A stretch of 64,000 nucleotides of DNA from assembly GCA_003439945.1 (NCBI GenBank), contig QVRM01002014.1:469501-533500 (forward strand), read 5' to 3'. The translations under genes and the position numbers were made by a program. The number at the start of each line of letters is the position of its first letter. Position 1 is the first letter of the stretch. Below are positions 13,181 through 25,859 of the stretch, piece after piece. The DNA is from Dermanyssus gallinae (lineage: Eukaryota > Arthropoda > Arachnida > Mesostigmata > Dermanyssidae). The notes under the pieces were generated by a model, which saw nothing but the letters and a program-made list of their open reading frames with translations, ran no database searches and was not told the origin of the DNA.

Positions 13181-13306
13181 TCTCGGAATTCGGAGGAAGC
13201 TCGGAAACGCGCGTCTGAAGAGTTCCAAAGAGTGGAAAAGAAGGTGATTTAAATAAATTGCATTATTCTTTCATAAATATGTATCAGGACTTTTCAATCC
13301 GTTTTC

Positions 13307-13307
<1 letters not shown>

Positions 13308-13342
<35 letters not shown>
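13308..13342. repeat. (TA)n microsatellite
   Basis: About 35 bp of alternating AT in otherwise unique sequence. Confidence 0.95.
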
Positions 13343-13344
<2 letters not shown>

Positions 13345-13379
13345 GCATTATACATACATAGCTGTAGGGCGTATAATCT

Positions 13380-16300
13380 ATTATGGCCCCGCGTTCGTGC
13401 TGTGGCGGCATGTTGTTGTGACACTTTGCCAATTGAAGACGGCCGCCAACAGCAGCAGCAGCAGCAGCAACAACAATGACAACAACACCATCACCACTAT
13501 CACAATTCTCTGTGTCGTTTGCGGCAATGCTATAGCCAGCCAGACTCTCCAATCGTTTAGCATGACTGAATCGTCGGTCATTTGTCCTCGTTACTTCTGC
13601 GGTGTCTGCTGAGTTCAACATTGGGCCAATACTGCTGCCGTCGTTGTTATGGTTGCTGTCGTTGTTGTACCGGGTACTGCCGGTCTCCGTGATGATGATG
13701 ATGATGATGATGAGGGTGGCGGCGGCGCTGTAGACAGACCGTTCATGATGATCAGTGAAGCGATTCAGCGGCAACAAGAGACTCGACTGGGTTGACGCCG
13801 TAGCAGCATCGGCATCAGCACCATGCCGTCGTCACCACTATCACCACCGCCCGATAATGGCAAAGCAGTAAAGAAAACTAGTGTGAAGAAAATGCCGATC
13901 AGACAGTCTGTCCGTTTCTGCGTCCGTCAGCAGGCAAGTAAGTAAGTGAGTGAGTGAGTGAGTGAGGTTAGTGAGTGACTGAGTGAGAACAAGCTACCGA
14001 ACGGGAGCTCCTCAGCCCAAGTTCCTCAGCAATGTCGGATGATGATGATGATGACGATGATGCTGATGATGATGCAGGTCAATGTGTTGAGCAGGTAACC
14101 TAGGCCTGGCTTTCTTCTTTGCCTGGCTTGCTGGCTTCCTCCCGTCTTTGGCACCCAACCCGTTCGTGAATCGATTCGATTGACCGATCGAGCAGCCAGC
14201 AATACACCGAGTGCATCATCATCATCATCCTCATCCTCATCACCGCCATCGCCATCGTCTTCGTCGTCACCCATTTGTCTGTCGGCCAAGCTCGCCGGCA
14301 CCAGCCCCGCTGCTACAGCCGTGGCCGCCGCCGCCACCGCCAGCGCGCTCGTAGTTAATAGTTAGGCGTAGTAGTAGTAGTAGTATTATAGATAGCAATT
14401 GAGCTGCAGTCGAGCGAGCTACAAGAGATTGCAATGAAAAGCCGTTCGTTGGTTCGCCTGCCTACTCGTAGCCGTACGGGTGTTGTCATGGTAGTGATCG
14501 AGTTAGATGAGGATGATGATGACAGCCGCCCAAATCTCAGCCATGTAAGTCCGTCCGCATAGCGCGCACGCTGCACGCAAGGTGGTAGGGGGTGGTATGG
14601 GGTGGACAAACACATAGGTGCTACTACTACTACTACTGCTGCTACTACTACTACTAGAAGAAGCAATGTGTTGGTCGCGCAGGTTCTACCCGTTGTTGTT
14701 TAACTCATCGTTTAACTGATTGGCTGAACCCATGGCTGGCTGGCCGTACTCATTGTTGTTATCGTTGTTGTTGTTGTTGTTGTTGTTGCTGTTGTTGTTG
14801 ATGTCGTCGTCTTCCTCCTTGTCTTCCTTTCGTTGTCGTGGTCGCGCTCGTTTCGAGTGTGCTTCCGTTACGAGCGGGCCCGTTTCGTTTGGTGGTTTCG
14901 GTAGCTTCCTCGCTAGTTCCGTCACCGTGGTGATTCTGAAGTTACATTTGAAGTGACTACTACTACTACTACGACCACAGATATTTCTACCTACCAGGGT
15001 ACTGCTGCAAGGGCACCCGCCGCAGTAGCACAGTAGCAGCTACCCCTAAATTGCCACTACGGCTTCGACAACAAGTTAAACTGTTCGTAGTCGATCCAAC
15101 ATCAATAGCCTGGCCAGACCTTCCTTTTTTCGTTTTCTCGCTTTCTCTCCCCCTTCTGTTTCTCTTACTTCTCCCTATTTATCTTCCTATTTCTCCCTCT
15201 CTGTTTGGCACTCTGGATTGCACCGCTTGTTCCGCTGTTGTTGAGAGTCCTTGGTGCGTCTAATTCGTCTCGTATTGTTGTTATTGTCGTTGTTCGCCCA
15301 TTCTCTCTCTCACTTCGCCTGCGCTGTCCATAGAGCTGACTGCAGCGGCAGCGACCCATTCACATCGTTTCGGCGTCGTTGAACTGCAGATGCTGTTGTT
15401 TGGTGTCTGCGTGCGGTGTTGTACGTTGTCTGCGGTCGCTCGAACGGCCAACCGAGCTACCGGGTGAGCCTGACCGACTAAAACGCGTCACTTGAGTTCC
15501 AGCCATCTTTGATCGTCCTCAGCTCCTCACGAGCTCCTCCTACCGGCTCTATTTCTCACTTAGCTCACTCTTCCTTGCCTCCTCTCTCTATTCCTCTCTC
15601 TCTCCGTTTCTTTCCCTCTGAGGTTCACTATCTTCTGGATGTTCTGCTGCTTTTGTGAGCGTCGTTTTATTCGACCGATCCGTCGATGAGCGCCTGCCGT
15701 ACGACGCGCATAGAGCCCTTTTTGCTCACACGTTATAGACCTATTGGTATCGGCACCCATTCAAACGCACTCTGTAATGTCATCTTCTCTACATCTCTCC
15801 CTTTCCTCTCTCTTAGGATCTTTCTCTCTCTCTCTCTCTACAGCCCGCTCCTTTCCTTGCGCGTTTCCTCTCGACGTTTTGTGTTCTTTCCTCCTCGTAG
15901 CCCTTCTCCGCCGTTTCTCTAGTGCCCGCCGCCACCTCTCTCAGCGGTGTCGCGCGGCGCCGGGGTCAATTGGCTTGACCGCATCGGGCAACAACTAGGC
16001 TCACAAGCAGCCACTTAACTCGAGAAGCGAAGCGTTTGATGCTTCGCTCGCATCTCTAGGCCAGTCGGGCCGGCATTGATTCGGTCGCGATTAGTGATCG
16101 AGCTGCGAACAACAGACCGATCGACCGCGAAGCCAAGAGCGGGCGACGGACCTTTCAGCCGCCTCCAGCCCTGCACGCGCGAGAGAGAGAGAGAGACAGA
16201 CAACAGGCTTTAGGCGACATTTTCCAAAGCTTCGTTGTTCAGCCGACGCCGATAGGACGACATCCTGCTCCGATACAGCCGCTTGAGCCAGCAACAGGCT

Positions 16301-16690
16301 GAAGAGGCGATTCAATCAAAGCTATTGTTCTTGTCATTGCTGTCGCTGCTGGTGGTGGTGCTGCTGCTGCTGTTGTAATAAATGTTGTTGTTGTTGCAGC
16401 TGCTGTTGTAGAAAATACGGCTGATATTTTTTTAATACTCCTACCGCTTTTAATTGTCGTCGTCGTCATCATTGTTGTTGTTTTGGTTGTTACTGCTGCT
16501 TCTGTTACTATTTTCATTAAACTCGCTTATCGCCAACAAGAGTACTGCTGAGAGAATTCGCTGGATGAGGTCTAAAGCCAATCTGAGCATTTGTCGATCT
16601 AATTCACTTTCTGCTGAACTAAAAGGAAACCCGTTTCTGCATCGCTCGTGGAAATGCCAGGTTTGACGCAATCGGCGAGTTCCAGGTTAA
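13380..16690. other. GC-rich, trinucleotide-repeat-rich non-coding block
   Basis: CAG/CAA (13449-13475), GAT (about 13693-13712 and 14037-14070), CAT/TCG (about 14215-14275), TTG (about 14750-14803) and polypyrimidine tracts (about 15120-15200, 15570-15620, 15780-15930) crowd this block. The open frames seen are Ser-, Leu-, Asp- or Arg-rich repeat products. CpG is frequent compared with the flanks, so this may be promoter, 5' UTR or enhancer DNA of a gene whose coding exons lie outside the window. That is inference only. Confidence 0.45.
13936..13988. repeat. (GTGA/GTAA)n tetranucleotide array
   Basis: Tandem GTAA then GTGA units with small interruptions inside the trinucleotide-rich block. 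Confidence 0.9.
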
Positions 16691-19600
16691 ATCGAAACTC
16701 ACCAGATCGTATACTAGGTTACAAAACAGAAGCGTTAATTGATGCCTAATCTATCATGGCCCATCGATAAAGCACGTAGTGCTCCTGGGCTGATTGGTAC
16801 TGAACGGAACCCAGAGTTTAAAATTGCAATTTTAAAATAGGTTCCTGCTCAGCCGTTTTCAGCAACTGTATACACGTCTGCGGGGGCGATACCAATAGCA
16901 AAATGTTGTGTAACGCGCGGTCACTCTGCTAGAATTACCTTACTGTCCGGTTCTCTATAAATACAAATAAATCCGCTCTCTCTATAAATACAAATAAATT
17001 GATTTTTGATGAAAATATGAAACGATTTTTAGCAATAGACAACAAGAAAAAAAACAGTACTAAGCGCCAGTGACATAAGTAGTTCATTACGCATTATGCG
17101 AGTTCCATATTTTCTTTCCATATAATTGCATCGCATGTTCTCTTATAATCATGTTTTTCTTTTATGTTTGCTCATTGAATTACCATAATTACTACTATGT
17201 GCACAATAATCACGAGTTGTGACGTTTAAACGCGTCAGTTACGGCAGCTCTTAATGACCTGGCGTTCAATCCATACACTTACTTAGGTGCTATCGACCAA
17301 TCTCGATTTCACCACAAAATTTGCCAACATCGTAAGCTTAAATCTCTCATTAGTTAATTTGAGAACATTTACTGAGACAGACCAATTTGTAGTTTGTGTG
17401 GCAAACATTTTTTGGCGGAACATTGTTCTGTTTTGATATGAAGCTTCTTCCTGTGATCTAGCAAATCCGCCTGTATAAATTTGAGTTAAAATAATCAAAT
17501 TTGCAAAATTTGCCTGTTTTCGTGTTTTTTAACACGGTTATTTATTTATAATGTTTAAATGCTTTGAGTGTGTCGTGGTCTAACTGGTAGTTTCCGTTTT
17601 CTGGATCTTCCACGAGTGTAGGCTTGAGACGGGCACATAAGCAGTACATGCGCAGATGAGATGCTTCTAGATACCTTAATGCTTCTTTAAAGAAATAGAA
17701 TTTTAATCATGTCAAGCTTCTTAAGGTTGTCTTCTTAAGGTCATGAGCCTAAGGCACTACGTTACATCTAAAATGATATTGAATTTAAATTTGCAAATAG
17801 CAGTCTCTGTATCTACTTGTCAAATGTATCCTAGTATCATGTCTAAAGAAACCGCCTCTACTCCGACTTTTTGTGCCTTGTAAAATATAGTTTGGACGTC
17901 ATTCTGACTTGCAACGACTTAAAATTGTTTTCCAGTTTCAATGCGTCCCTATTCATCTTTATACTATAGCCAGTTTAAGCATACGTTGCGGTTCTACTAA
18001 ACCGCGTGATTTTTGTTTTAACATAAAATAAAAATAACATAAAATCGGTTTTATTGTTACATAAACATGTGTGCGGTACAGTCACGATGGCCACACATGC
18101 ACTGTTATCACTGCACGTACTTCTGAAAGAAAAACGTGACTAATCGCCAGATAGGCTAAGGCTATTTGAATTTGCATGCGCCCATTTGGCCGTCCGCCAA
18201 GCAAACAATACGTTCACGAACTCATCACAGGCCACGGCTTTTGGAGTGATTGATCGTTGACTCCGTAGGTTATTGGAGCGTACATCAAAAATGTGTCCTA
18301 GCAATTCACATTTGCATAATTAACCTAGAACAGAACTGCGTAAAACTCATAGTGTGGTTTTACTTTTCAGAGGGACTATATGAGGCCTGCTGCTTACAGA
18401 TTAATAAAAATGGGTTAGCTGCGTGAGCCCCGCTTATATTTGTGATACGTTGGTCAGATTAAATCTCTCCTTGGATAAAGTTATACGGTCAAACCTTAAC
18501 GTTCAAATCTATCCGTAGGGTATGTAAAAGGCAAGCCATTGACACTGCATAAAAACTGGTCTTGAGAAGCAGGGTATTCCATTATATCTACCTGTACGTG
18601 CTCCTTAAGCCAAACGCATTGGGAGACCACCAATGGGAATTTTTGACAAAAAATGATTGCCTTATCATCAGTTCTGCTCTAATGATAAGGCGATCTAAAA
18701 AGAGTTTTCTGATAAGATGCAACTTTAAAATTATTATACACCAAACTAGCTAGTGGACTAGATCTAGGTCTTTTAGGTCATCAATAAGTTTTTTTTTGCT
18801 AAGGCAGGTGTTGCACATCACTGTGAAGGTAACTGGATATAGAATAAAGCGTATTGCGCGTGCACTCAACCTCTGATGTGCATAATCGGTTTAATCAAAA
18901 CGTAGAAAGGTGATCTAATAGTATCGAAATGTGTTGCTGTAAGGTAACCTGGAGCTGTCACATGCGCAGATGTTGGTGGTAGGAGCAAGTACTCAATTGA
19001 AAACCTTGAGCACTGAAGGTGGGTCTTTAATAGGCTTATAACGCAACTCTCTCTCAAGCTGATCGCTTACATTGGATGGACATTAAGGTGGAGCTTGATT
19101 CCCTCTCGGGAGAGCACAACATGAGAAATAGGAGTTAAAAAATAAAGCACACTGTATTATCGGGTAACAACGTAAGAAGCAAGCATTACTAAGTTTTGAT
19201 TTTAAGTTTTAAGTCATCCCCAAGGAAGAGGGAGGAACGCGGAACCACAACGACTCCAACTAAAGAAAAGCGTAAGTTGATTAAGCCGACGTTCAGTTCA
19301 AGACATAAAACTACGATGACTGACCGTTCCGAGTAGGTGCTTTGATGGTGGAGATGGTGTACCATCCGTAATTCGGACACTCCCATGATGAAATTAGACA
19401 GACCCACACGTCTGCTGTAAACTACACGCATACGCGTCGATTCAGGCCAAAGGTGTTAACGTGCGATGTGTAACAGTCATGTCCATGTTTGATTCCATGT
19501 ATGCTAGTAGGTCCTTGTTTGCATACCCTATCTTTAAAGTATCCCACCATGTCGGCGTTCAGGTGACCCGCTATCGACCCAGCTCTCCACCCCGCGCCCA

Positions 19601-19739
19601 GAGCGCGAATGGCCTAATTGGCAGTAGTGACCGTCACTGATTCAAAGAGGCGCTCACTTTAGCTGCAGCGAGATGATACGATGAGTGCTAAAGTGTCTCA
19701 TACACCTTCGAAAGACACAAATGAATGACATAGTAGCTA
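16691..19739. other. AT-rich intergenic DNA
   Basis: No coding sequence recognised. It contains a 21-bp direct duplication (16952-16972 and 16979-16999, 27-bp period) and one copy of a dispersed repeat (18172-18300). A stretch at about 17560-17640 has a weak tRNA A-box look (TGGTCTAACTGG) but no clear B box. Confidence 0.4.
18172..18300 (+). repeat. Dispersed repeat, copy 1 of 2
   Basis: It aligns with about 61527-61625 in the same orientation. Both copies begin with GCATGCGCCCA, share CCGCCAAGCAAACAAT and GGCCACGGCTT, and converge again at a GCGTACAT motif. The second copy lacks about 30 bp in the middle. Origin unknown; a LINE 3' end or a short non-autonomous element is possible. Confidence 0.6.
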
Positions 19740-20499
19740 GGCGCCCGTTTCTCTTTCCTTCTTTTTTCTCACTTGTATTTTTTTCTCTATCTATCCGCCC
19801 CTGTTTTCTTTACTCATACAATTGATCCGATACGTCGGCGACTCTTCGACGACTCGAAGCTTTCGCCACGAAGCGCAAACGAAGCCGTCCTGCGGTTGTT
19901 CCTCGAACAGCTAGGCGTCAAGTTGAGGTGCTGACTGGTGCGGTGCTACTGATGATGACGGCACCGACGACGACAACGACGATGATGGTGATGATGATGA
20001 TGGTGGTGGTGGTGGTGATGGTCATAGTAGTGATGCTGATGATGAGGATCATGAGCCCTGTGAAGGCTTCCATCTTACGCGCGCTAATTTCGGACACCTC
20101 GTCAAACAAATTATGGGCCATTTTTTCCGCCTCCCCTCTCTGTACATGTGAGTGCGCCTATGCGTACGTATGCGCGATATAGAGGCCGAGCGCTGAAGAA
20201 AGGTCACCTTCACGGACACACTAGGTGTCCGCTTCACGCTCATCATTGGTTCTCTATCATCTGTACACTCACTCATTCTTGTCTTGACGGCGCGGCCTCC
20301 TTCTCTGCCGCCGATCGATACGCGAACCGAAAGTGAGAATACATCCGAATGGCCTCAGTTCTCAGCGTCGCTTCGTCACCGGACTGCCCTATCTCTGGCC
20401 GTCAGACCCGCCAACCGCACCCGGGCAGTACATAGACTGTTGGTGGTGCGTGTTGACGCACGCACGCAGCAACAACAACGCTGATTCTCTCTGCCGTGC

Positions 20500-20539
<40 letters not shown>

Positions 20540-22130
20540 CCCGCTGCCTCTATAATACAGCGTAGACCAAGAAGTTGCATCCCTGTTGCTGTTGTTGCTG
20601 GTGCCGCCGTCGAGGAGAGCGGAGGTTAAGCTCGACTGGGTCCCAACCAACCTACTTCGGCAGTCAGTAGCGCCTCTATGATCATCATAAGGGAGAAATC
20701 AATCGGGAGTGTTTCGCTACGGTCTGCCGCTGTCAATCGCAGCCTTTGTCGTCGTTGTCGTCGTCGCCGCCTCATCAAACTGCATCATTGAGGCACTTCT
20801 CTGTGGTGAAACCTCTCTCCAGTCGACTCGATTCTTTGCTACCATAGCGGCACTATTAGTAGGTGTAGTAGTAGTAGTAGTAGTAGTTGTTGTTGTTGTA
20901 ATAGTAGCAACAGTAGCAGGAATTGCAGAAGAAGCAGTAACAGAAGCTGAGTCCGGACATCACCAACAGTAGCCGTGTCGTCGTCGTCGTCGTCTTCGTC
21001 GACGTGGTATCAGAATTTGCTCTCATTTGAGAATGAGGGCTCACCTTACTCAAATGGAAGCTGGCGGTAGCCGCAAGCAAGCAAGGCGCAAGTGGGCCAG
21101 CCTAGGCTAAACTATGCGAGGTGATGAAGGCGAGGTGATGAAGGCGACGCCACTGGTCATGCTGATGTCAATCAATCTGTCAACGAATGATTGTCTTCGC
21201 CGTTTTGTGCTTCTGCTTCTGATGCTGCTGTTTCTGCTACTGCTGCTGCCATTGATGAAGCTTCTGTGTAGCTCTCGTCGAGCTGAGGGCGAGCTCGGCG
21301 TCCCAAGCTCGTCTTCCGAAACCGAAAACAGCCGAAGACGAAATCAGATCTGCGACCGCCGCTCCCGATACGACCACCACCACCACCTCCACCTAACCTG
21401 AGCCGAGACAACCTGAGCGACCGACGAAACGCTAATAAAAAGCTGGTCGTCGCCCAATAATAGGGCTGGGCTGGCTTGGTTGGGTCGGGCCGTCGATCCG
21501 CGCGCCCCGAAGCCTGACATGTAAATTGCTACTTAATGAGGTGTTAACCGGACGCTAAGCTATCTAAGCAAAAATCTACCCCGTTCGCGCCGTTGCGGCA
21601 ATAGCTGCCGGGGGGTGGAGGGGGACGTAGCGCCAGGCGCGAAAGGATAGGGTGTCCGATCCGCCTGCCGGAGGTGCCATGTCGGAGGCCAACGTCAGCT
21701 AGGGGGGGGGGATTGCAGGAGCTTCACCAGCAGCAGAAGCAACAACAACAACAACAACAAAAGCTGTGGCGGCGGCGGCAGTCGCAGCTACTGGTGCAGA
21801 AGCAGCAGCAGCAGCAACAGCAGTAGCAACAACATAAGTGTTCGCTTCGGGCGACTAACGCTGGCGGAAGTCTTCGCTACCCTTCGTTCACTGGCCGACC
21901 TTGTTTTTCACTCCTCGTCGTCGTGGCCGCGTCGTTGGTGTCGTCTGTCGCTGCCGCCGCCGCCGCCGCCACCTTAACACCTAAATCGCATTCGCGAATC
22001 AATGAGGCTGCCGCACGTGAGGAGCTCCCCCGGTCGTAGTACGAGCACTATTCGGAGTCCTCATTCTCATCGTTCGTCTCTCGTTCTGGCTAATAATCCA
22101 CTTTGAGCTTCCTGGACGACCCACGAGGGT
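19740..22130. other. Second GC-rich, trinucleotide-repeat-rich block
   Basis: GAT/GGT (about 19960-20050), (CT)n at 20502-20537, AGT/TTG (about 20860-20905), CAG/CAA (about 21728-21830) and GCC units (about 21950-21972) occur here, with G-runs at about 21608-21625 and 21700-21711. No conserved protein is visible in any frame. The CpG-rich, polypyrimidine-rich character resembles a promoter/5' UTR region, but no transcript structure could be traced. Confidence 0.4.
20502..20537. repeat. (CT)n microsatellite
   Basis: About 18 CT units. GA/CT arrays are common near arthropod promoters, but no linked gene start was found. Confidence 0.9.
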
Positions 22131-22763
22131 GTGTATATATATATATATATATATAATATGTATATATATATATATTTGTGCGAGTCTGCTTGCCGCTCCC
22201 AGCTATTACTACCTGTTACATATACGTATGACTGATGTCGCCATACAAAAACACGCTGTTTCGACGCCATTCGAAGCTGTCAACCAAACTGTCTGTCTGT
22301 CTGTTTATCTGCTCACCCGTTCGTCCATCCATAAGTTGATGAATCCAAACCTCCATCCCATGATCCGTTCTCTATCTATCATATTCGTCTATCCATCATT
22401 GTGCTCTTGAATATGATTTATGCCAGCACCATGCGCTTAAAGATGACTTCTCCTCACAATTTTTAAGCGCAACATCCTTGAGATGAACTTCGTGCATGTG
22501 TTAGTGTCTCTCGAAGCTGCCGCATATCTGATTTTCAAGTTGAATTTAATTCGACTTAATTCAATTGACGAAACCGCAATTGTAGTCACTGTATACGGAA
22601 TTATATACGGATAAATACATTTTGACCAGCTTAGCATAAAGCCTCCTCGTTCAAAAAAAGTGTTTACACTTAGGTTACACACCTTATTAAAAAATAAAGA
22701 TACAATGCAACACAATAAACCAGCAATAACAAGGAATCATTGCAATTTGCTAATGTTTGCAAC

Positions 22764-22819
<56 letters not shown>

Positions 22820-23090
22820 TATATACATTCGTAAATTCATAAGACTTGTAAGTGAACGCTGTGATACATGTCCGAATGCAAATATTTCTTCAAAATATTG
22901 TTAATGTGTGTGTTAGTGCTTTGTGATAAACGGTGACAGTGGGAACCTGTTGTCTCTGCGGCAAGTGCAACCACTACCTCTTGACACCTCTGATCAGTAC
23001 TGAGTTTCAGATTATTTATCCGGGACACAATAACTCATCAGGATGGACACTTCTAAATACCCAGTGTATCAGGTGGCAATTTAAACGGCA
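22131..23090. other. AT-rich DNA with (TA)n arrays
   Basis: TA arrays lie at about 22133-22175 (interrupted) and 22768-22815. Nothing else is recognised. Confidence 0.5.
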
Positions 23091-23091
23091 C

Positions 23092-23245
23092 CACGTGCGC
23101 AAATTCGAATGCCGTTACGTGCAAATTCGAACCACCGTCACGCAAAAAACCCGAATCGCCGTCGCATACGACGAACTATTCGAAACACCGCTGTGGCAGC
23201 AAGTCGAACGTCGCTACGTGCGACAATTCGAGAGCGGAATCGCGC
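23092..23245. repeat. Degenerate ~24-bp tandem repeat (minisatellite)
   Basis: Six or so modules of about 24 bp recur, each carrying a CGAA core followed by an ACCGTC/CGCCGTC-like tail, for example around ACGTGCAAATTCGAA. Because 24 is a multiple of three, one frame stays open through it, which is not evidence of a gene. Confidence 0.5.
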
Positions 23246-23429
23246 AGAAAATGCAAACGTTGCAAAACGGAGTCTAGTCTACAGAATACCAAGTGCGTGT
23301 AATACTTCCACATTAGCTAGCTGAAGGACGGGAGTAATCCAGCGCGGACTCGAATCGAGTTCTGCGCCCTCACTTTCCCTATTCTTTTCTACCCCATCCC
23401 GAACTCTTTAACCCTGCTCCATACTTTGA

Positions 23430-24900
23430 AATGGCTGCGGATGCCCAACTAGGCCCTTTTCTACTACAGAGACCGGTAACGAGGAACTCGCTAGCATGCT
23501 TGAGGGAGCATGGAGGCCCGCGTCAGAACTCAGCTGGCGTAACTCTCATCCGCAAAATGAATTCCCGCGAAGAACTGACAAACAAAACTCCATTAGGAGG
23601 TAGGCAAAAAAGCCCTATCAATAGTAAAGACTGCGGAAGTAACACTGGAACTATGAGCCTGCATATGCGTGAAATTTGCCATAAAGTACTTAAAGTACGT
23701 TTCTTTCTCCACTAGAATAAGGGAACAGTTCGTCGAGATAAATACCGATCCACTTCCAAAGCTCTACCTTCTCACACCACCAAATGAACGCTGCAAAGAA
23801 ACGAAGCCTCCTCGTAAAAGAAAGGCTAACCGAAAAATAACGGAGGCGTCATGCAAAGAGAATATTTATACTACCACCATGCTCAGTAAGGCGAGTACCC
23901 TATGTTACAGGACGCCAACAGGAGCTTTACTAGTGTGACAGAGATCCGACGAAGACAGTCGCCTCATCGACCGAATATTGCCGCAATTCCCCCGACTGCA
24001 AGATGCATTACCATACCTCAAGGACGGGAATGCTGTCTTCCTGTAAAATCGATATATTTTGATAGTCAAGAGGGTTGAAGACACTCCAGCTCCAAGGCGG
24101 GCACTTAGATATTAAAAACGCATTTAATACGCGTTCGTGGAACACCATAAACAAAGAACTTGTAAGCAAAAGTGTGTCCCATATTTGCGACGTGTCCTAG
24201 AGTCGTACCTAAAAGACAAAGCAAGGCTCCGTACTAGGACCAACCCTGTGAAATATAACCTATGCTGAAGTACTCAGACCTTATCCCCCATGAATGCATT
24301 CCGTCGCCTCCGTAATACCTCCACACGCTAGGCCTCAAATTGGTAAACAGCTCAAAGGCCCGCGGCGCTCAACCTCGCACGGCTTCCACAGCACCCATAC
24401 AGGTCTATCTAGACAGATTCCTTGGTACCTAAGACTAAACAAACGTGCTTTAAGAAGCCTCTCAACTAAAGTCCGGAGGGGAGGAATAATCAGCATAAAA
24501 GATGCCCTAAGCAAATGAAGCCAGCAGTGGGAAGCAATCCAGCCGTGTCATCCTGTATACTGGACGGGCTCAATATTCCCTGAATCGACAAACATGGTCG
24601 TCTTAAACAGGCTTTTTTAATACTGAGCAAATGCTGCCCTTTGGGAACCTAAAGCTGAAAAGCTCCATACAGGCCAAGCTCTTGAAGAGGCGTTCCTTAA
24701 GAATTATGAATCATGGTTTATGGTAAGAAGATTCGCAGAATTTTTCTCTGAGGCGAAAATAACAGCCGCACAAAATCGAGCAGTTTTATAGGGAGGAATA
24801 CTTTACCGGGCCACCTCATTACGTAAGATAAAGTGGCCAGGTAAAATAATCTCTGGGGGCAGTACTGCAGCCACCTCCCACAAGGGGCAAAGATGACGAC
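23430..24900 (+). mobile_element. Decayed R1-like LINE
   Basis: The reverse transcriptase core survives in pieces: LDIKNAFNTRSWNTINKEL at about 24100-24160 and QGSVLGPTL-stop-NITYAEVLR at about 24220-24270. The latter is the same block as QGSILGPLLWNIAYDDVLR in the 40-41 kb element. Flanking frames of 60-90 codons upstream (23431-23938) and downstream (24294-24518) are probably ORF1/endonuclease and C-terminal remains, but I could not identify individual motifs in them. Multiple stops. Confidence 0.55.
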
Positions 24901-25666
24901 TGGATTTTAGTGGGTTTGTGCGTCCCACACTACGGTGGTTTTAACCACGACACCCCTTGTGCCTTTTACCAGTACCCTTTATGCATGCGTATCGCGACTA
25001 CTCCATATCTATCTATCTATCTATATATATATATAACTCCTAAACCAGAGTTAAGTATAGCGTTGATGGTAAAAGATGGACTTCACTCTTCGGCGGACTT
25101 TTCGATTTTTTTAACACTCGGTCTGGGTAAGTGCGTTTATGTTACATCTGTGTAACAGACACAACCATCTAGCGTTTTGCCAGTTCTGCTATGGACCGAG
25201 CTACCGCACATACCGCGGCGTAGTATCTATCTTATTTGCTCCAGCATTGTTTACATCGACATATGCCCTGTGATTTATGGAAACTCTCCACATTGCACAG
25301 AACGTGATTAAATCCGTAAGCAGCAAAGGCCGTCGTTGGATGCCGATCTTTCACCCTGCTAGGCCTCCACCCCGTGCTTCTCATTGCTGCTGACCCATAA
25401 AACCCTACGTTTTCCTCAGTAATTTTGGTGTACCAGTTTCGCATTTAAATGTCAAATGCACACATTTTCTTCAGACTCTATCGTTTTTGCAGATTCTCTA
25501 GTAGTGGACCACCTTCCAACACGTGGACCACCCTATTTCTGCGCATATTTAAAATCGAAGAAACTCTCTTTAGAAGGAAAAGCCTTACCACATTAGTTAA
25601 ACGAAATTCGTCTACTCCCACCTTATCTCATATTAGTGAAATACCATATGAGTGCTGTCTGTATCC

Positions 25667-25697
<31 letters not shown>

Positions 25698-25828
25698 CTT
25701 TATGGTGTGATATGTGTCTATTCAAAGTTTCTGCTCCCGGAGAGGCTCTCTCTGTACCTGATAGATAGCATTCTAGCATGGGCCAGAGCCGTAGCCATTT
25801 AAATGGAATAAAGCTCAGTGTAATAACC
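24901..25828. other. Intergenic DNA with two short (TA)n arrays
   Basis: TA arrays lie at about 25011-25034 and 25671-25697. No gene recognised. Confidence 0.5.
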
Positions 25829-25850
25829 TTACAATACAATACAATACAAG
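25829..25850 (-). repeat. (TTGTA)n 3' tail of the CR1-type LINE
   Basis: On the minus strand the element ends in about four TTGTA units only a few bases after the ORF2 stop. Short tandem tails instead of poly(A) are usual for CR1-clade LINEs. Confidence 0.8.
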
Positions 25851-25859
25851 TCTCTTTTA

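Noticed and set aside
13271..13777. 168-codon minus-strand frame
   Set aside because: Built from (TA)n, (CAG)n and (GAT)n arrays; low-complexity composition throughout.
14180..14956. Ser/Pro-, Leu- and Asp-rich frames on both strands
   Set aside because: Triplet-repeat translation; overlapping frames on both strands are equally open.
17560..17640. tRNA-like sequence with TGGTCTAACTGG
   Set aside because: Only an A-box resemblance; no B box and no cloverleaf pairing.
20148..20629. Overlapping Arg/Leu-rich frames around the (CT)n array
   Set aside because: Several mutually exclusive frames on both strands, driven by the CT repeat.
22933..23277. 114-codon plus-strand frame with CxxC-like start
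   Set aside because: Mostly the 24-bp tandem repeat; the N-terminal Cys residues do not form a known finger.
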